This document shows positions 29,885 through 36,741 of a DNA stretch of 64,000 bases, one piece after another; positions within the stretch are counted from its first letter, which is position 1, and every line of letters begins with the position of its first letter. Both the position numbers and the translations under genes were made by a program. Source of the stretch: Pseudomonas sp. dw_612 (lineage in GTDB: Bacteria > Pseudomonadota > Gammaproteobacteria > Pseudomonadales > Pseudomonadaceae); assembly GCF_018449725.1 (NCBI RefSeq), contig NZ_JAAVVC010000024.1, positions 1-64,000 on the forward strand, given 5' to 3'. The notes under the pieces were generated by a model that saw nothing but the letters and a program-made list of their open reading frames with translations, was not told the DNA's origin and searched no databases.

Positions 29885-31213
29885 ATGGCTAAGCAAGGTG
29901 CTCTCTCTGCGCTCGGCAAAGGCGGTATGTCTGAACTCTGGGCTCGTCTGCGTTTTCTGTTCCTGGCGATTATCGTCTACCGAATAGGCGCACACATCCC
30001 GGTTCCAGGTATCAACCCGGACCGACTCGCGGACCTGTTTCGACAGAATGAGGGGACCATTCTTAGCTTGTTCAACATGTTTTCCGGCGGCGCGCTGGAA
30101 CGGATGAGCATCTTTGCACTGGGGATCATGCCGTACATTTCGGCATCGATCATCATGCAACTGATGACCGCCGTTAGCCCGCAGCTGGAACAGTTGAAGA
30201 AGGAAGGTGAAGCTGGCCGTCGCAAGATCAGCCAGTACACCCGCTACGGCACTGTCGTCCTCGCTCTCGTCCAGGCTATTGGCATGTCCATTGGTCTGGC
30301 AGGGCAGGGCGTTGCGTTCACTGGTGACTTTGGCTTCCATTTCGTCGCGGTATCCACTTTTGTGGCTGGTGCGATGTTCATGATGTGGCTGGGTGAGCAG
30401 ATTACTGAGCGTGGTGTTGGCAACGGTATCTCGATGTTGATTTTTTCGGGTATCGTCGCCGGTCTTCCGAGAGCGATCGGGCAGTCTTTCGAGTCTGCAC
30501 GTCAGGGTGATATCAATATTTTCGCCTTGGTTGCCATCGGTTTGCTGGCAGTAGCGATTATCGGTTTCGTGGTGTTCATTGAGCGTGGTCAGCGTCGTAT
30601 TGCTGTTCACTACGCCAAGCGTCAGCAGGGCCGCAAGGTCTTCGCTGCGCAGACTAGCCACTTGCCGCTGAAGGTGAACATGGCCGGCGTTATTCCGGCC
30701 ATTTTCGCGAGCAGCATTTTGCTGTTCCCGGCTTCGTTGGGTGCCTGGTTTGGTCAGTCTGAAGGTATGGGCTGGTTGCAGGACATCTCGCAGTCGATCG
30801 CTCCTGGTCAGCCGTTGAATATTCTGCTGTTTAGTGCAGGGATTATTTTCTTCTGCTTCTTCTATACGGCGTTGATGTTCAATCCGAAAGACGTAGCGGA
30901 AAACCTGAAGAAGTCCGGTGCCTTTATTCCGGGCATCCGTCCAGGCGAGCAGTCTGCGCGCTACATTGATGGCGTTCTGACTCGTTTGACCATGTTCGGT
31001 GCTCTTTACATGACGGCCGTGTGCCTGCTGCCCCAGTTCCTGGTGGTTGCGGCAAACGTACCGTTCTACCTTGGCGGGACCTCGTTGCTGATCGTCGTCG
31101 TGGTTGTGATGGACTTCATGTCCCAAGTACAATCGCACCTCGTTTCGCACCAGTACGAATCCCTGATGAAGAAAGCCAACCTGAAGGGTTACGGCAGCGG
31201 CATGTTGCGCTGA
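29885..31213 (+). CDS. secY: Preprotein translocase subunit SecY
   Basis: SecY is the ten-helix protein channel of the inner membrane. The 442-residue protein has SecY signatures: the plug-region stretch GALERMSIFALGIMPYISASIIMQL (TM2), TERGVGNGISMLIFSGIVAGLP (TM4-5), the cytosolic loop near residue 255 (QQGRKVFAAQTSHLPLKVNMAGVIPAIFASS), and the C-terminal loop with GIRPGEQSARYIDGVLTRLT. It starts immediately after rplO and is followed by rpmJ. Confidence 0.97.
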   Translation: MAKQGALSALGKGGMSELWARLRFLFLAIIVYRIGAHIPVPGINPDRLADLFRQNEGTILSLFNMFSGGALERMSIFALGIMPYISASIIMQLMTAVSPQLEQLKKEGEAGRRKISQYTRYGTVVLALVQAIGMSIGLAGQGVAFTGDFGFHFVAVSTFVAGAMFMMWLGEQITERGVGNGISMLIFSGIVAGLPRAIGQSFESARQGDINIFALVAIGLLAVAIIGFVVFIERGQRRIAVHYAKRQQGRKVFAAQTSHLPLKVNMAGVIPAIFASSILLFPASLGAWFGQSEGMGWLQDISQSIAPGQPLNILLFSAGIIFFCFFYTALMFNPKDVAENLKKSGAFIPGIRPGEQSARYIDGVLTRLTMFGALYMTAVCLLPQFLVVAANVPFYLGGTSLLIVVVVVMDFMSQVQSHLVSHQYESLMKKANLKGYGSGMLR

Positions 31214-31240
31214 GTACCCATAAGGTTCGAGGAGTTGGTG

Positions 31241-31357
31241 ATGAAAGTTCGTGCATCGGTGAAAAAGCTGTGCCGTAACTGCAAGATTATTCGCCGCGAA
31301 GGTGTTGTTCGAGTAATTTGCAGCGCGGAACCGCGTCACAAACAGCGCCAAGGCTGA
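31241..31357 (+). CDS. rpmJ: 50S ribosomal protein L36 (zinc form)
   Basis: A 38-residue protein: [20 protein letters not shown] followed by [18 protein letters not shown]. Zinc ligands C11, C14, C27 and H33 are present, so this is the C-plus form. It starts 27 bases after secY with GAGGAG in front. A terminator and the alpha-operon promoter follow. A zinc-free paralogue, if any, lies outside this window. Confidence 0.95.
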
Positions 31358-31375
31358 GTGTGATTGTGCTTCAAG

Positions 31376-31405
31376 CCCGGCAGCTAGTGCGCTGCCGGGT
31401 TGATT
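31376..31405 (+). terminator. Terminator of the spc operon after rpmJ
   Basis: CCCGGCAGC (31376-31384), loop TAGTGC, GCTGCCGGG (31391-31399), then TTGATTATTTGTTATT. The stem is strong and the U-tract interrupted. The T-tract doubles as the -35 of the rpsM promoter. Confidence 0.75.
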
Positions 31406-31428
31406 ATTTGTTATTACAGCGATATTAT
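31400..31428 (+). promoter_or_regulatory. Promoter of the alpha operon (rpsM-rplQ)
   Basis: TTGATT (31400-31405) directly after the terminator stem, a 17-base spacer, TATTAT (31423-31428) and CTCGCGCCC. The leader before rpsM is about 50 bases. Confidence 0.7.
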
Positions 31429-31487
31429 CTCGCGCCCTATTTCTTGGCTTCCGGGGCGTAGGTAGCTGTCAATTGGAGTCCCACTGA

Positions 31488-31844
31488 ATGGCCCGTATTG
31501 CAGGCGTTAACATTCCAGATAACAAGCATACTGTTATCTCGCTGACCTACATCTATGGTGTTGGTCGCACTACTGCACAGAAGATTTGTGCAGTGACTGG
31601 GGTAAACCCAGCCGCAAAGATCAAAGATCTGAGCGACGAGCAGATTGAACAGCTGCGTGGCGAAGTGGCGAAGTTCACCACTGAAGGTGACCTGCGTCGC
31701 GAAATCAACATGAAAATCAAGCGTTTGATGGACCTCGGTTGCTATCGCGGTCTGCGTCATCGTCGTGGTCTTCCAGTGCGCGGTCAGCGTACCAAGACTA
31801 ACGCGCGTACCCGTAAAGGTCCGCGTAAGCCGATCCGCAAGTAA
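31488..31844 (+). CDS. rpsM: 30S ribosomal protein S13
   Basis: S13 is in the 30S head and contacts P-site tRNA and L5. The 118-residue protein begins MARIAGVNIPDNKHTVISLTYIYGVGRTTAQKICAVTGV and ends LRHRRGLPVRGQRTKTNARTRKGPRKPIRK, the basic tail reaching tRNA. It is the first gene of the alpha operon. Confidence 0.97.
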   Translation: MARIAGVNIPDNKHTVISLTYIYGVGRTTAQKICAVTGVNPAAKIKDLSDEQIEQLRGEVAKFTTEGDLRREINMKIKRLMDLGCYRGLRHRRGLPVRGQRTKTNARTRKGPRKPIRK

Positions 31845-31874
31845 TCGCCCCAGCGAATCGACAGGAAATTAATC

Positions 31875-32264
31875 ATGGCTAAACCTGCTGCTCGTCCTCG
31901 TAAAAAAGTTAAAAAGACAGTGGTTGATGGCATCGCCCACATCCACGCGTCGTTTAACAACACAATCGTGACCATCACCGACCGTCAAGGCAACGCTCTT
32001 TCCTGGGCTACCTCCGGTGGTTCGGGTTTCCGCGGTTCCCGCAAGTCCACGCCGTTTGCTGCTCAAGTAGCTGCTGAACGTGCTGGTCAAGCTGCGCTGG
32101 AATACGGTCTGAAAAACCTCGACGTTAACGTCAAAGGTCCAGGCCCAGGTCGTGAATCCGCAGTCCGCGCTTTGAACGGCTGTGGCTACAAGATCGCCAG
32201 CATCACCGACGTGACGCCAATCCCGCACAACGGGTGCCGTCCGCCGAAGAAGCGCCGCGTGTAA
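31875..32264 (+). CDS. rpsK: 30S ribosomal protein S11
   Basis: S11 lies on the platform beside mRNA. The 129-residue protein contains GIAHIHASFNNTIVTITDRQGNALSWATSGGSGFRGSRKSTPFAAQ and the C-terminal signature DVTPIPHNGCRPPKKRRV. The NG in the C-terminus is the site that forms isoaspartate in E. coli S11. It is followed after 18 bases by rpsD. Confidence 0.96.
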   Translation: MAKPAARPRKKVKKTVVDGIAHIHASFNNTIVTITDRQGNALSWATSGGSGFRGSRKSTPFAAQVAAERAGQAALEYGLKNLDVNVKGPGPGRESAVRALNGCGYKIASITDVTPIPHNGCRPPKKRRV

Positions 32265-32282
32265 TCCAGGAGATTGTAAAGA

Positions 32283-32903
32283 ATGGCTCGTTACATTGGT
32301 CCAAAATGCAAACTCGCTCGTCGTGAAGGCACCGATCTCTTTCTGAAGAGCGGCGTGCGCGCGATCGAATCGAAGTGCAACATCGAAGCAGCACCTGGTA
32401 TCCACGGCCAACGCCGCGGTCGCCAGTCCGATTACGGCACCCAACTGCGTGAAAAGCAGAAGGTCCGTCGTATCTACGGCGTTCTCGAGCGTCAATTCAG
32501 CGGCTACTACAAAGAAGCTGCTGGCAAGAAAGGTGCAACTGGCGAAAACCTGTTGCAACTGCTCGAATGCCGTCTGGACAACGTTGTATACCGTATGGGT
32601 TTTGGCTCTACTCGTGCCGAATCCCGTCAGCTGGTATCGCACAAATCCGTCAGCGTTAACGGTCAAACCGTAAACGTACCGTCGTACCAGGTTCGTGCTG
32701 GTGACGTGGTCGCGATTCGCGAGAAAGCAAAGAACCAACTTCGCATTGTCCAAGCTCTCGATCTGTGTGCCCAACGTGGCCGCGTAGAATGGGTAGAAGT
32801 AGACACTGAGAAGAAGTCGGGCGTTTTCAAGAACGTTCCTGCTCGCAGTGATCTGTCCGCCGACATCAACGAAAGCCTGATTGTCGAGCTCTACTCCAAG
32901 TAA
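32283..32903 (+). CDS. rpsD: 30S ribosomal protein S4
   Basis: S4 initiates 30S assembly; in E. coli it represses the alpha operon. The 206-residue protein begins MARYIGPKCKLARREGTDLFLKSGVRAIESKCNIE. It has an S4 RNA-binding domain (about 95-155, CRLDNVVYRMGFGSTRAESRQLVSHKSVSVNGQTVNVPSYQVRAGDVV). The N-terminal cysteines (C9, C32) do not form a full zinc site. Confidence 0.96.
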   Translation: MARYIGPKCKLARREGTDLFLKSGVRAIESKCNIEAAPGIHGQRRGRQSDYGTQLREKQKVRRIYGVLERQFSGYYKEAAGKKGATGENLLQLLECRLDNVVYRMGFGSTRAESRQLVSHKSVSVNGQTVNVPSYQVRAGDVVAIREKAKNQLRIVQALDLCAQRGRVEWVEVDTEKKSGVFKNVPARSDLSADINESLIVELYSK

Positions 32904-32925
32904 GGGCTAGAAAATAGGTGCATCC

Positions 32926-33927
32926 ATGCAGATTTCGGTAAATGAGTTCCTGACACCCCGCCATATTGATGTGCAGGTTGTCAGTCCAACCCGCGCCAAG
33001 ATCACTCTCGAGCCTCTCGAGCGTGGTTTTGGCCACACCCTGGGCAACGCGCTGCGACGCATCCTGTTGTCCTCAATGCCCGGCTGTGCAGTAGTCGAGG
33101 CCGAGATTGACGGTGTGCTCCACGAGTACAGCGCCATCGAAGGTGTACAGGAAGACGTAATTGAAATCCTGTTGAACCTTAAAGGTCTGGCTATCAAGCT
33201 GCACGGCCGTGACGAAGTTACGCTGACCTTGTCGAAGAAGGGTTCGGGGGTGGTTACCGCTGCCGATATTCAGCTGGATCATGATGTCGAGATCGTTAAC
33301 CCCGATCACGTAATCGCTAACCTGGCGTCTAACGGCGCCCTGAACATGAAGCTCACCGTAGCTCGTGGTCGTGGTTATGAACCGGCAGACTCGCGTCAGA
33401 GCGATGAAGACGAAAGCCGCAGCATTGGTCGCTTGCAGCTTGACTCTTCGTTCAGCCCGGTTCGCCGTATCGCATACGTGGTGGAAAACGCCCGTGTCGA
33501 ACAGCGTACTAACCTGGACAAGCTGGTTATTGATCTGGAAACCAACGGTACCCTGGATCCTGAAGAGGCTATCCGCCGCGCTGCAACCATTCTGCAACAG
33601 CAGTTGGCTGCGTTCGTCGACCTCAAAGGTGACAGTGAGCCAGTGGTTGTTGAGCAGGAAGACGAGATCGATCCGATCCTGCTTCGCCCGGTTGACGATC
33701 TGGAACTGACTGTACGTTCGGCTAACTGCCTTAAGGCGGAAAACATCTACTACATCGGTGACCTGATTCAGCGTACCGAAGTAGAGCTGTTGAAGACTCC
33801 GAACCTTGGCAAGAAATCCTTGACTGAAATCAAGGACGTTCTGGCCTCCCGCGGTCTGTCCCTCGGCATGCGCCTCGACAACTGGCCGCCTGCAAGTCTT
33901 AAGAAGGACGACAAGGCGACTGCCTGA
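32926..33927 (+). CDS. rpoA: DNA-directed RNA polymerase subunit alpha
   Basis: The alpha dimer scaffolds RNA polymerase, and its C-terminal domain binds UP elements and activators. The 333-residue protein has the N-terminal domain (ERGFGHTLGNALRRILLSSMPGCAVVEAEIDGVLHEY) and the C-terminal domain (about 250-333, with RSANCLKAENIYYIGDLIQRTEVELLKTPNLGKKSLTEIK). The usual residues for UP-element DNA contact are present. It is cotranscribed with S13, S11, S4 and L17. Confidence 0.97.
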   Translation: MQISVNEFLTPRHIDVQVVSPTRAKITLEPLERGFGHTLGNALRRILLSSMPGCAVVEAEIDGVLHEYSAIEGVQEDVIEILLNLKGLAIKLHGRDEVTLTLSKKGSGVVTAADIQLDHDVEIVNPDHVIANLASNGALNMKLTVARGRGYEPADSRQSDEDESRSIGRLQLDSSFSPVRRIAYVVENARVEQRTNLDKLVIDLETNGTLDPEEAIRRAATILQQQLAAFVDLKGDSEPVVVEQEDEIDPILLRPVDDLELTVRSANCLKAENIYYIGDLIQRTEVELLKTPNLGKKSLTEIKDVLASRGLSLGMRLDNWPPASLKKDDKATA

Positions 33928-33969
33928 TCGTCGTAATCACCGAACGTTGTGTTTGGTAAGGAATGAACC

Positions 33970-34356
33970 ATGCGTCATCGTAAAAGTGGTCGTCACCTGA
34001 GCCGCACTAGCTCGCACCGCAAGGCCATGTTTCAAAACATGGCAGTGTCGCTGTTCGAGCACGAGCTGATCAAAACTACACTGCCGAAAGCTAAAGAACT
34101 GCGTCGCGTTGCTGAGCCGCTGATCACTTTGGCCAAGACAGACAGCCTGGCTAACCGCCGTCTGGCTTTCGACCGTACTCGTTCGAAAGCTATCGTTGGT
34201 AAGCTCTTCAACGACCTGGGCAAGCGTTACGCTACCCGTGAGGGTGGCTACCTGCGCATCCTCAAGTGCGGTTTCCGCACTGGCGACAACGCGCCTATGG
34301 CGTACGTCGAGTTGGTTGATCGTCCAGTTGGCGGTGAAGCTGTATCCGCTGAGTAA
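33970..34356 (+). CDS. rplQ: 50S ribosomal protein L17
   Basis: L17 is near the exit tunnel. The 128-residue protein begins MRHRKSGRHLSRTSSHRKAMFQNMAVSLFEHELIKTTLPKAKELRRVAEPLITLAK and ends VELVDRPVGGEAVSAE. It is the last gene of the alpha operon and is followed by a strong terminator. Confidence 0.97.
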   Translation: MRHRKSGRHLSRTSSHRKAMFQNMAVSLFEHELIKTTLPKAKELRRVAEPLITLAKTDSLANRRLAFDRTRSKAIVGKLFNDLGKRYATREGGYLRILKCGFRTGDNAPMAYVELVDRPVGGEAVSAE

Positions 34357-34377
34357 GACGTCAGTCTGAAACGAAGA

Positions 34378-34400
34378 ACCGGGCCTAGTGCCCGGTTTTT
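34378..34400 (+). terminator. Terminator of the alpha operon
   Basis: ACCGGGC (34378-34384), loop CTAGT, GCCCGGT (34390-34396) and a TTTTT run. This ends the ribosomal-protein superregion. Confidence 0.9.
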
Positions 34401-34489
34401 TGTGCCTGTAAGAAACGCGCTGTTTATACAAGCTTCCCTGCGGTTGCTGCCGTCATGATGCGAACGGGATTCGTTGGTAGTATTTTTCT

Positions 34490-34533
34490 ATTGATCTCTA
34501 CAAATTAATGAATTTGTAGCCTTCCTGATCAAT
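34490..34533. promoter_or_regulatory. Nested inverted repeats upstream of katA
   Basis: CTACAAATT (34498-34506)/AATTTGTAG (34511-34519) with a 4-base centre, inside an outer pair ATTGATC (34490-34496)/GATCAAT (34527-34533). The repeat lies 65-108 bases before the katA ATG. It could be an operator or an mRNA hairpin. I do not recognise it as a standard Fur or OxyR box. Confidence 0.5.
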
Positions 34534-34597
34534 GGTCAATACTCCGTCCCAAGCCGATTAGCCGGCAGTTCCAAAACTGACAGAGGAAGAAGATCGC

Positions 34598-36046
34598 ATG
34601 AGCCAAAATAAAACGCTTACGACCGCCAGTGGCGCTCCTGTCGCCGACAACCAGAATTCCCGCTCCGCCGGCCCTCGTGGCCCGCTGCTGCTCGACGATT
34701 TTCACTTGATCGAGAAGCTTGCCCACTTCAACCGTGAAAACATCCCTGAGCGCCGCGTACACGCCAAAGGTTCGGGTGCCTACGGTACGTTCACCGTGAC
34801 GCGTGACATCGCCGAGTACACCAGCGCCAAGCTGTTTGAGTCCGTCGGCAAACAAACCCCAACATTCCTGCGATTCTCCACCGTCGGCGGCGAGCGCGGT
34901 TCGGCGGACACCGAGCGCGACCCACGTGGCTTTGCGCTGAAGTTCTATACCGAAGAAGGCAACTGGGACATCGTTGGCAACAACACGCCCGTGTTCTTCA
35001 TTCGCGACCCATTGAAATTCCCTGACTTTATCCATACTCAAAAACGTCTGCCGCAAAGCAACCTGAAAAGCGCACAGATGATGTGGGACTTCTGGTCGCA
35101 CTCTCCAGAGGCGCTGCACCAGGTCACTATTCTGTTCTCGGATCGCGGCATTCCTGACGGCTACCGTCACATGCACGGCTTCGGCAGCCACACCTACAGC
35201 CTGATCAACGCCACCGGCGAGCGTCACTGGGTGAAATGGCACTACAAGACCAAGCAGGGGATCAAGAACCTGGCTCCGGCAGATGCTGCACGCCTGGCGG
35301 GTACCGATCCGGATTACGCTCAGCGCGACTTGTTCGGTGCGATTGAGCGCGGTGACTTCCCGAAATGGCGCGTGTGCATTCAGGTCATGACCGAGGCCCA
35401 GGCCGCAGCGCATTACGAGAATCCGTTCGACGTGACCAAGACCTGGTCGCAGAAAGAGTTCCCGCTGATCGAAGTCGGTGAACTGGAACTCAACCGCAAT
35501 CCACAAAACTACTTCGCTGAAGTGGAGCAAGCGGCATTTGGCCCGAGCAACATGGTCCCGGGTGTTGGCCTGTCGCCGGATCGCATGCTACAAGGCCGTG
35601 TGTTCGCTTACGCTGATGCCCACCGCTACCGTATCGGCACCAACCACCAGCAACTGCCAGTGAATGCGCCGCGCAACCCGGTCAATAACTACCAGCGCGA
35701 CGGTTCCATGGCATTCGGCAGCAATGGTGGCGCGGCGCCGAACTACGAGCCAAACAGCTACGTGGAGTCGCCAAAACAGGCGCCGCGTTACGCCGAGCCT
35801 GCATTGGCGCTGAGCGGTGCGGCTGATCGTTACGATCACCGCGAAGATACCGACTACTACAGCCACGCCGGAGCGCTGTTCCGTTTGATGAGTGATGCGC
35901 AGAAAACTCTGCTGATCAACAACATTGCCGGCGCGATGGCCGGTGTTTCCGGTGATGTAGTTGATCGTCAGTTGCAGCACTTCTACAAAGCCGACCCGGC
36001 GTACGGAGAAGCAATCGCAAAGGCGTTGGGCGTACAGCTTAACTAA
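34598..36046 (+). CDS. katA: Monofunctional haem catalase KatA
   Basis: KatA converts hydrogen peroxide to water and oxygen. The 482-residue protein is a small-subunit (clade 3-like) catalase. It has active-site H55 in RRVHAKGSGAYG, N128 in DIVGNNTPVFF, and the proximal haem ligand Y338 in RVFAYADAHRYRIG. GSHTYSLINATGERHWVKWHYKT is also conserved. No signal peptide, so cytoplasmic. It lies between rplQ and a ferritin gene, as in P. aeruginosa, where KatA is the main catalase. RBS AGAGGAAG precedes the ATG. Confidence 0.95.
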   Translation: MSQNKTLTTASGAPVADNQNSRSAGPRGPLLLDDFHLIEKLAHFNRENIPERRVHAKGSGAYGTFTVTRDIAEYTSAKLFESVGKQTPTFLRFSTVGGERGSADTERDPRGFALKFYTEEGNWDIVGNNTPVFFIRDPLKFPDFIHTQKRLPQSNLKSAQMMWDFWSHSPEALHQVTILFSDRGIPDGYRHMHGFGSHTYSLINATGERHWVKWHYKTKQGIKNLAPADAARLAGTDPDYAQRDLFGAIERGDFPKWRVCIQVMTEAQAAAHYENPFDVTKTWSQKEFPLIEVGELELNRNPQNYFAEVEQAAFGPSNMVPGVGLSPDRMLQGRVFAYADAHRYRIGTNHQQLPVNAPRNPVNNYQRDGSMAFGSNGGAAPNYEPNSYVESPKQAPRYAEPALALSGAADRYDHREDTDYYSHAGALFRLMSDAQKTLLINNIAGAMAGVSGDVVDRQLQHFYKADPAYGEAIAKALGVQLN

Positions 36047-36063
36047 GTCTAAACGAGAAGCAG

Positions 36064-36088
36064 AACCGCCCTCATTTGGGCGGTTTTT
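36064..36088 (+). terminator. Terminator after katA
   Basis: AACCGCCC (36064-36071), loop TCATTT, GGGCGGTT (36078-36085) and T-run. It separates katA from the ferritin gene, which therefore probably has its own promoter in 36089-36201. Confidence 0.85.
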
Positions 36089-36201
36089 GCGTTATTTAAA
36101 CCACTTTTCTCAGAATATCTTCGCTTTTATCGCGCAATCGGCGTGACCAATCAGTCTCCTTGGTTCAAACTACAGACTTTCAAGCAGGGAGATGTAGGGC
36201 G

Positions 36202-36666
36202 ATGCAAGGCCACCCAGACGTAATCGATTACCTCAACACGTTGCTGACCGGCGAACTGGCGGCGCGTGATCAATATTTCATCCATTCGCGGATGTACGAG
36301 GACTGGGGTTTCACCGAGCTCTACGAACGTATCAACCACGAAATGGAAGAAGAGGCGCAGCACGCTGACGCCCTGATGCGTCGGATCCTGATGCTCGAAG
36401 GCACGCCTCGCATGCGTCCGGACGACTTGGATGTGGGCACCACAGTGCCTGACATGCTCGCTGCCGACCTGCGACTGGAATACAAAGTCCGTGCCGCACT
36501 CTGCAAGGGCATTGAGCTCTGTGAGTTGCACAAGGACTACGTCAGCCGCGAGATCCTGCGCATCCAGCTGAACGACACCGAAGAAGATCACACCTACTGG
36601 CTGGAGAAGCAGTTGGGTCTGATCAAGTTGATCGGTCTGGAGAATTACCTGCAATCGCAGTTCTGA
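36202..36666 (+). CDS. ftnA: Non-haem-type bacterial ferritin (FtnA-like, often annotated bfrA)
   Basis: This iron-storage protein assembles as a 24-mer with ferroxidase centres. The 154-residue protein starts MQGHPDVIDYLNTLLTGELAARDQYF. Ferroxidase ligands E18, E51, H54, E127 and H130 are present, and E93 takes the place of Bfr E94. Residue 52 is Ala in EEEAQHAD, where haem-binding bacterioferritins have Met52, so inter-subunit haem binding is not expected. I chose the ATG at 36202; an upstream in-frame start at 36160 would add 14 atypical residues. In P. aeruginosa the homologue beside katA supplies iron for KatA haem. Confidence 0.92.
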   Translation: MQGHPDVIDYLNTLLTGELAARDQYFIHSRMYEDWGFTELYERINHEMEEEAQHADALMRRILMLEGTPRMRPDDLDVGTTVPDMLAADLRLEYKVRAALCKGIELCELHKDYVSREILRIQLNDTEEDHTYWLEKQLGLIKLIGLENYLQSQF

Positions 36667-36690
36667 TTCCCGGAAAAACCCCCTGATACA

Positions 36691-36729
36691 AAAAAGCCCC
36701 TGTCACCGACAAAGTGACAGGGGCTTTTT
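36691..36729. terminator. Bidirectional terminator between ftnA and uvrA
   Basis: AAAAAGCCCCTGTCAC (36691-36706), loop CGACAAA, GTGACAGGGGCTTTTT (36714-36729): a perfect 16-base inverted repeat with A- and T-runs, placed between two convergent genes. Confidence 0.95.
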
Positions 36730-36741
36730 CATGGGCCTGAA

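Noticed and set aside
29177..31351. A 724-codon open frame antisense to rplO-secY-rpmJ
   Set aside because: It spans several well-defined sense genes and gives a low-quality protein rich in His/Asn/Arg without domains.
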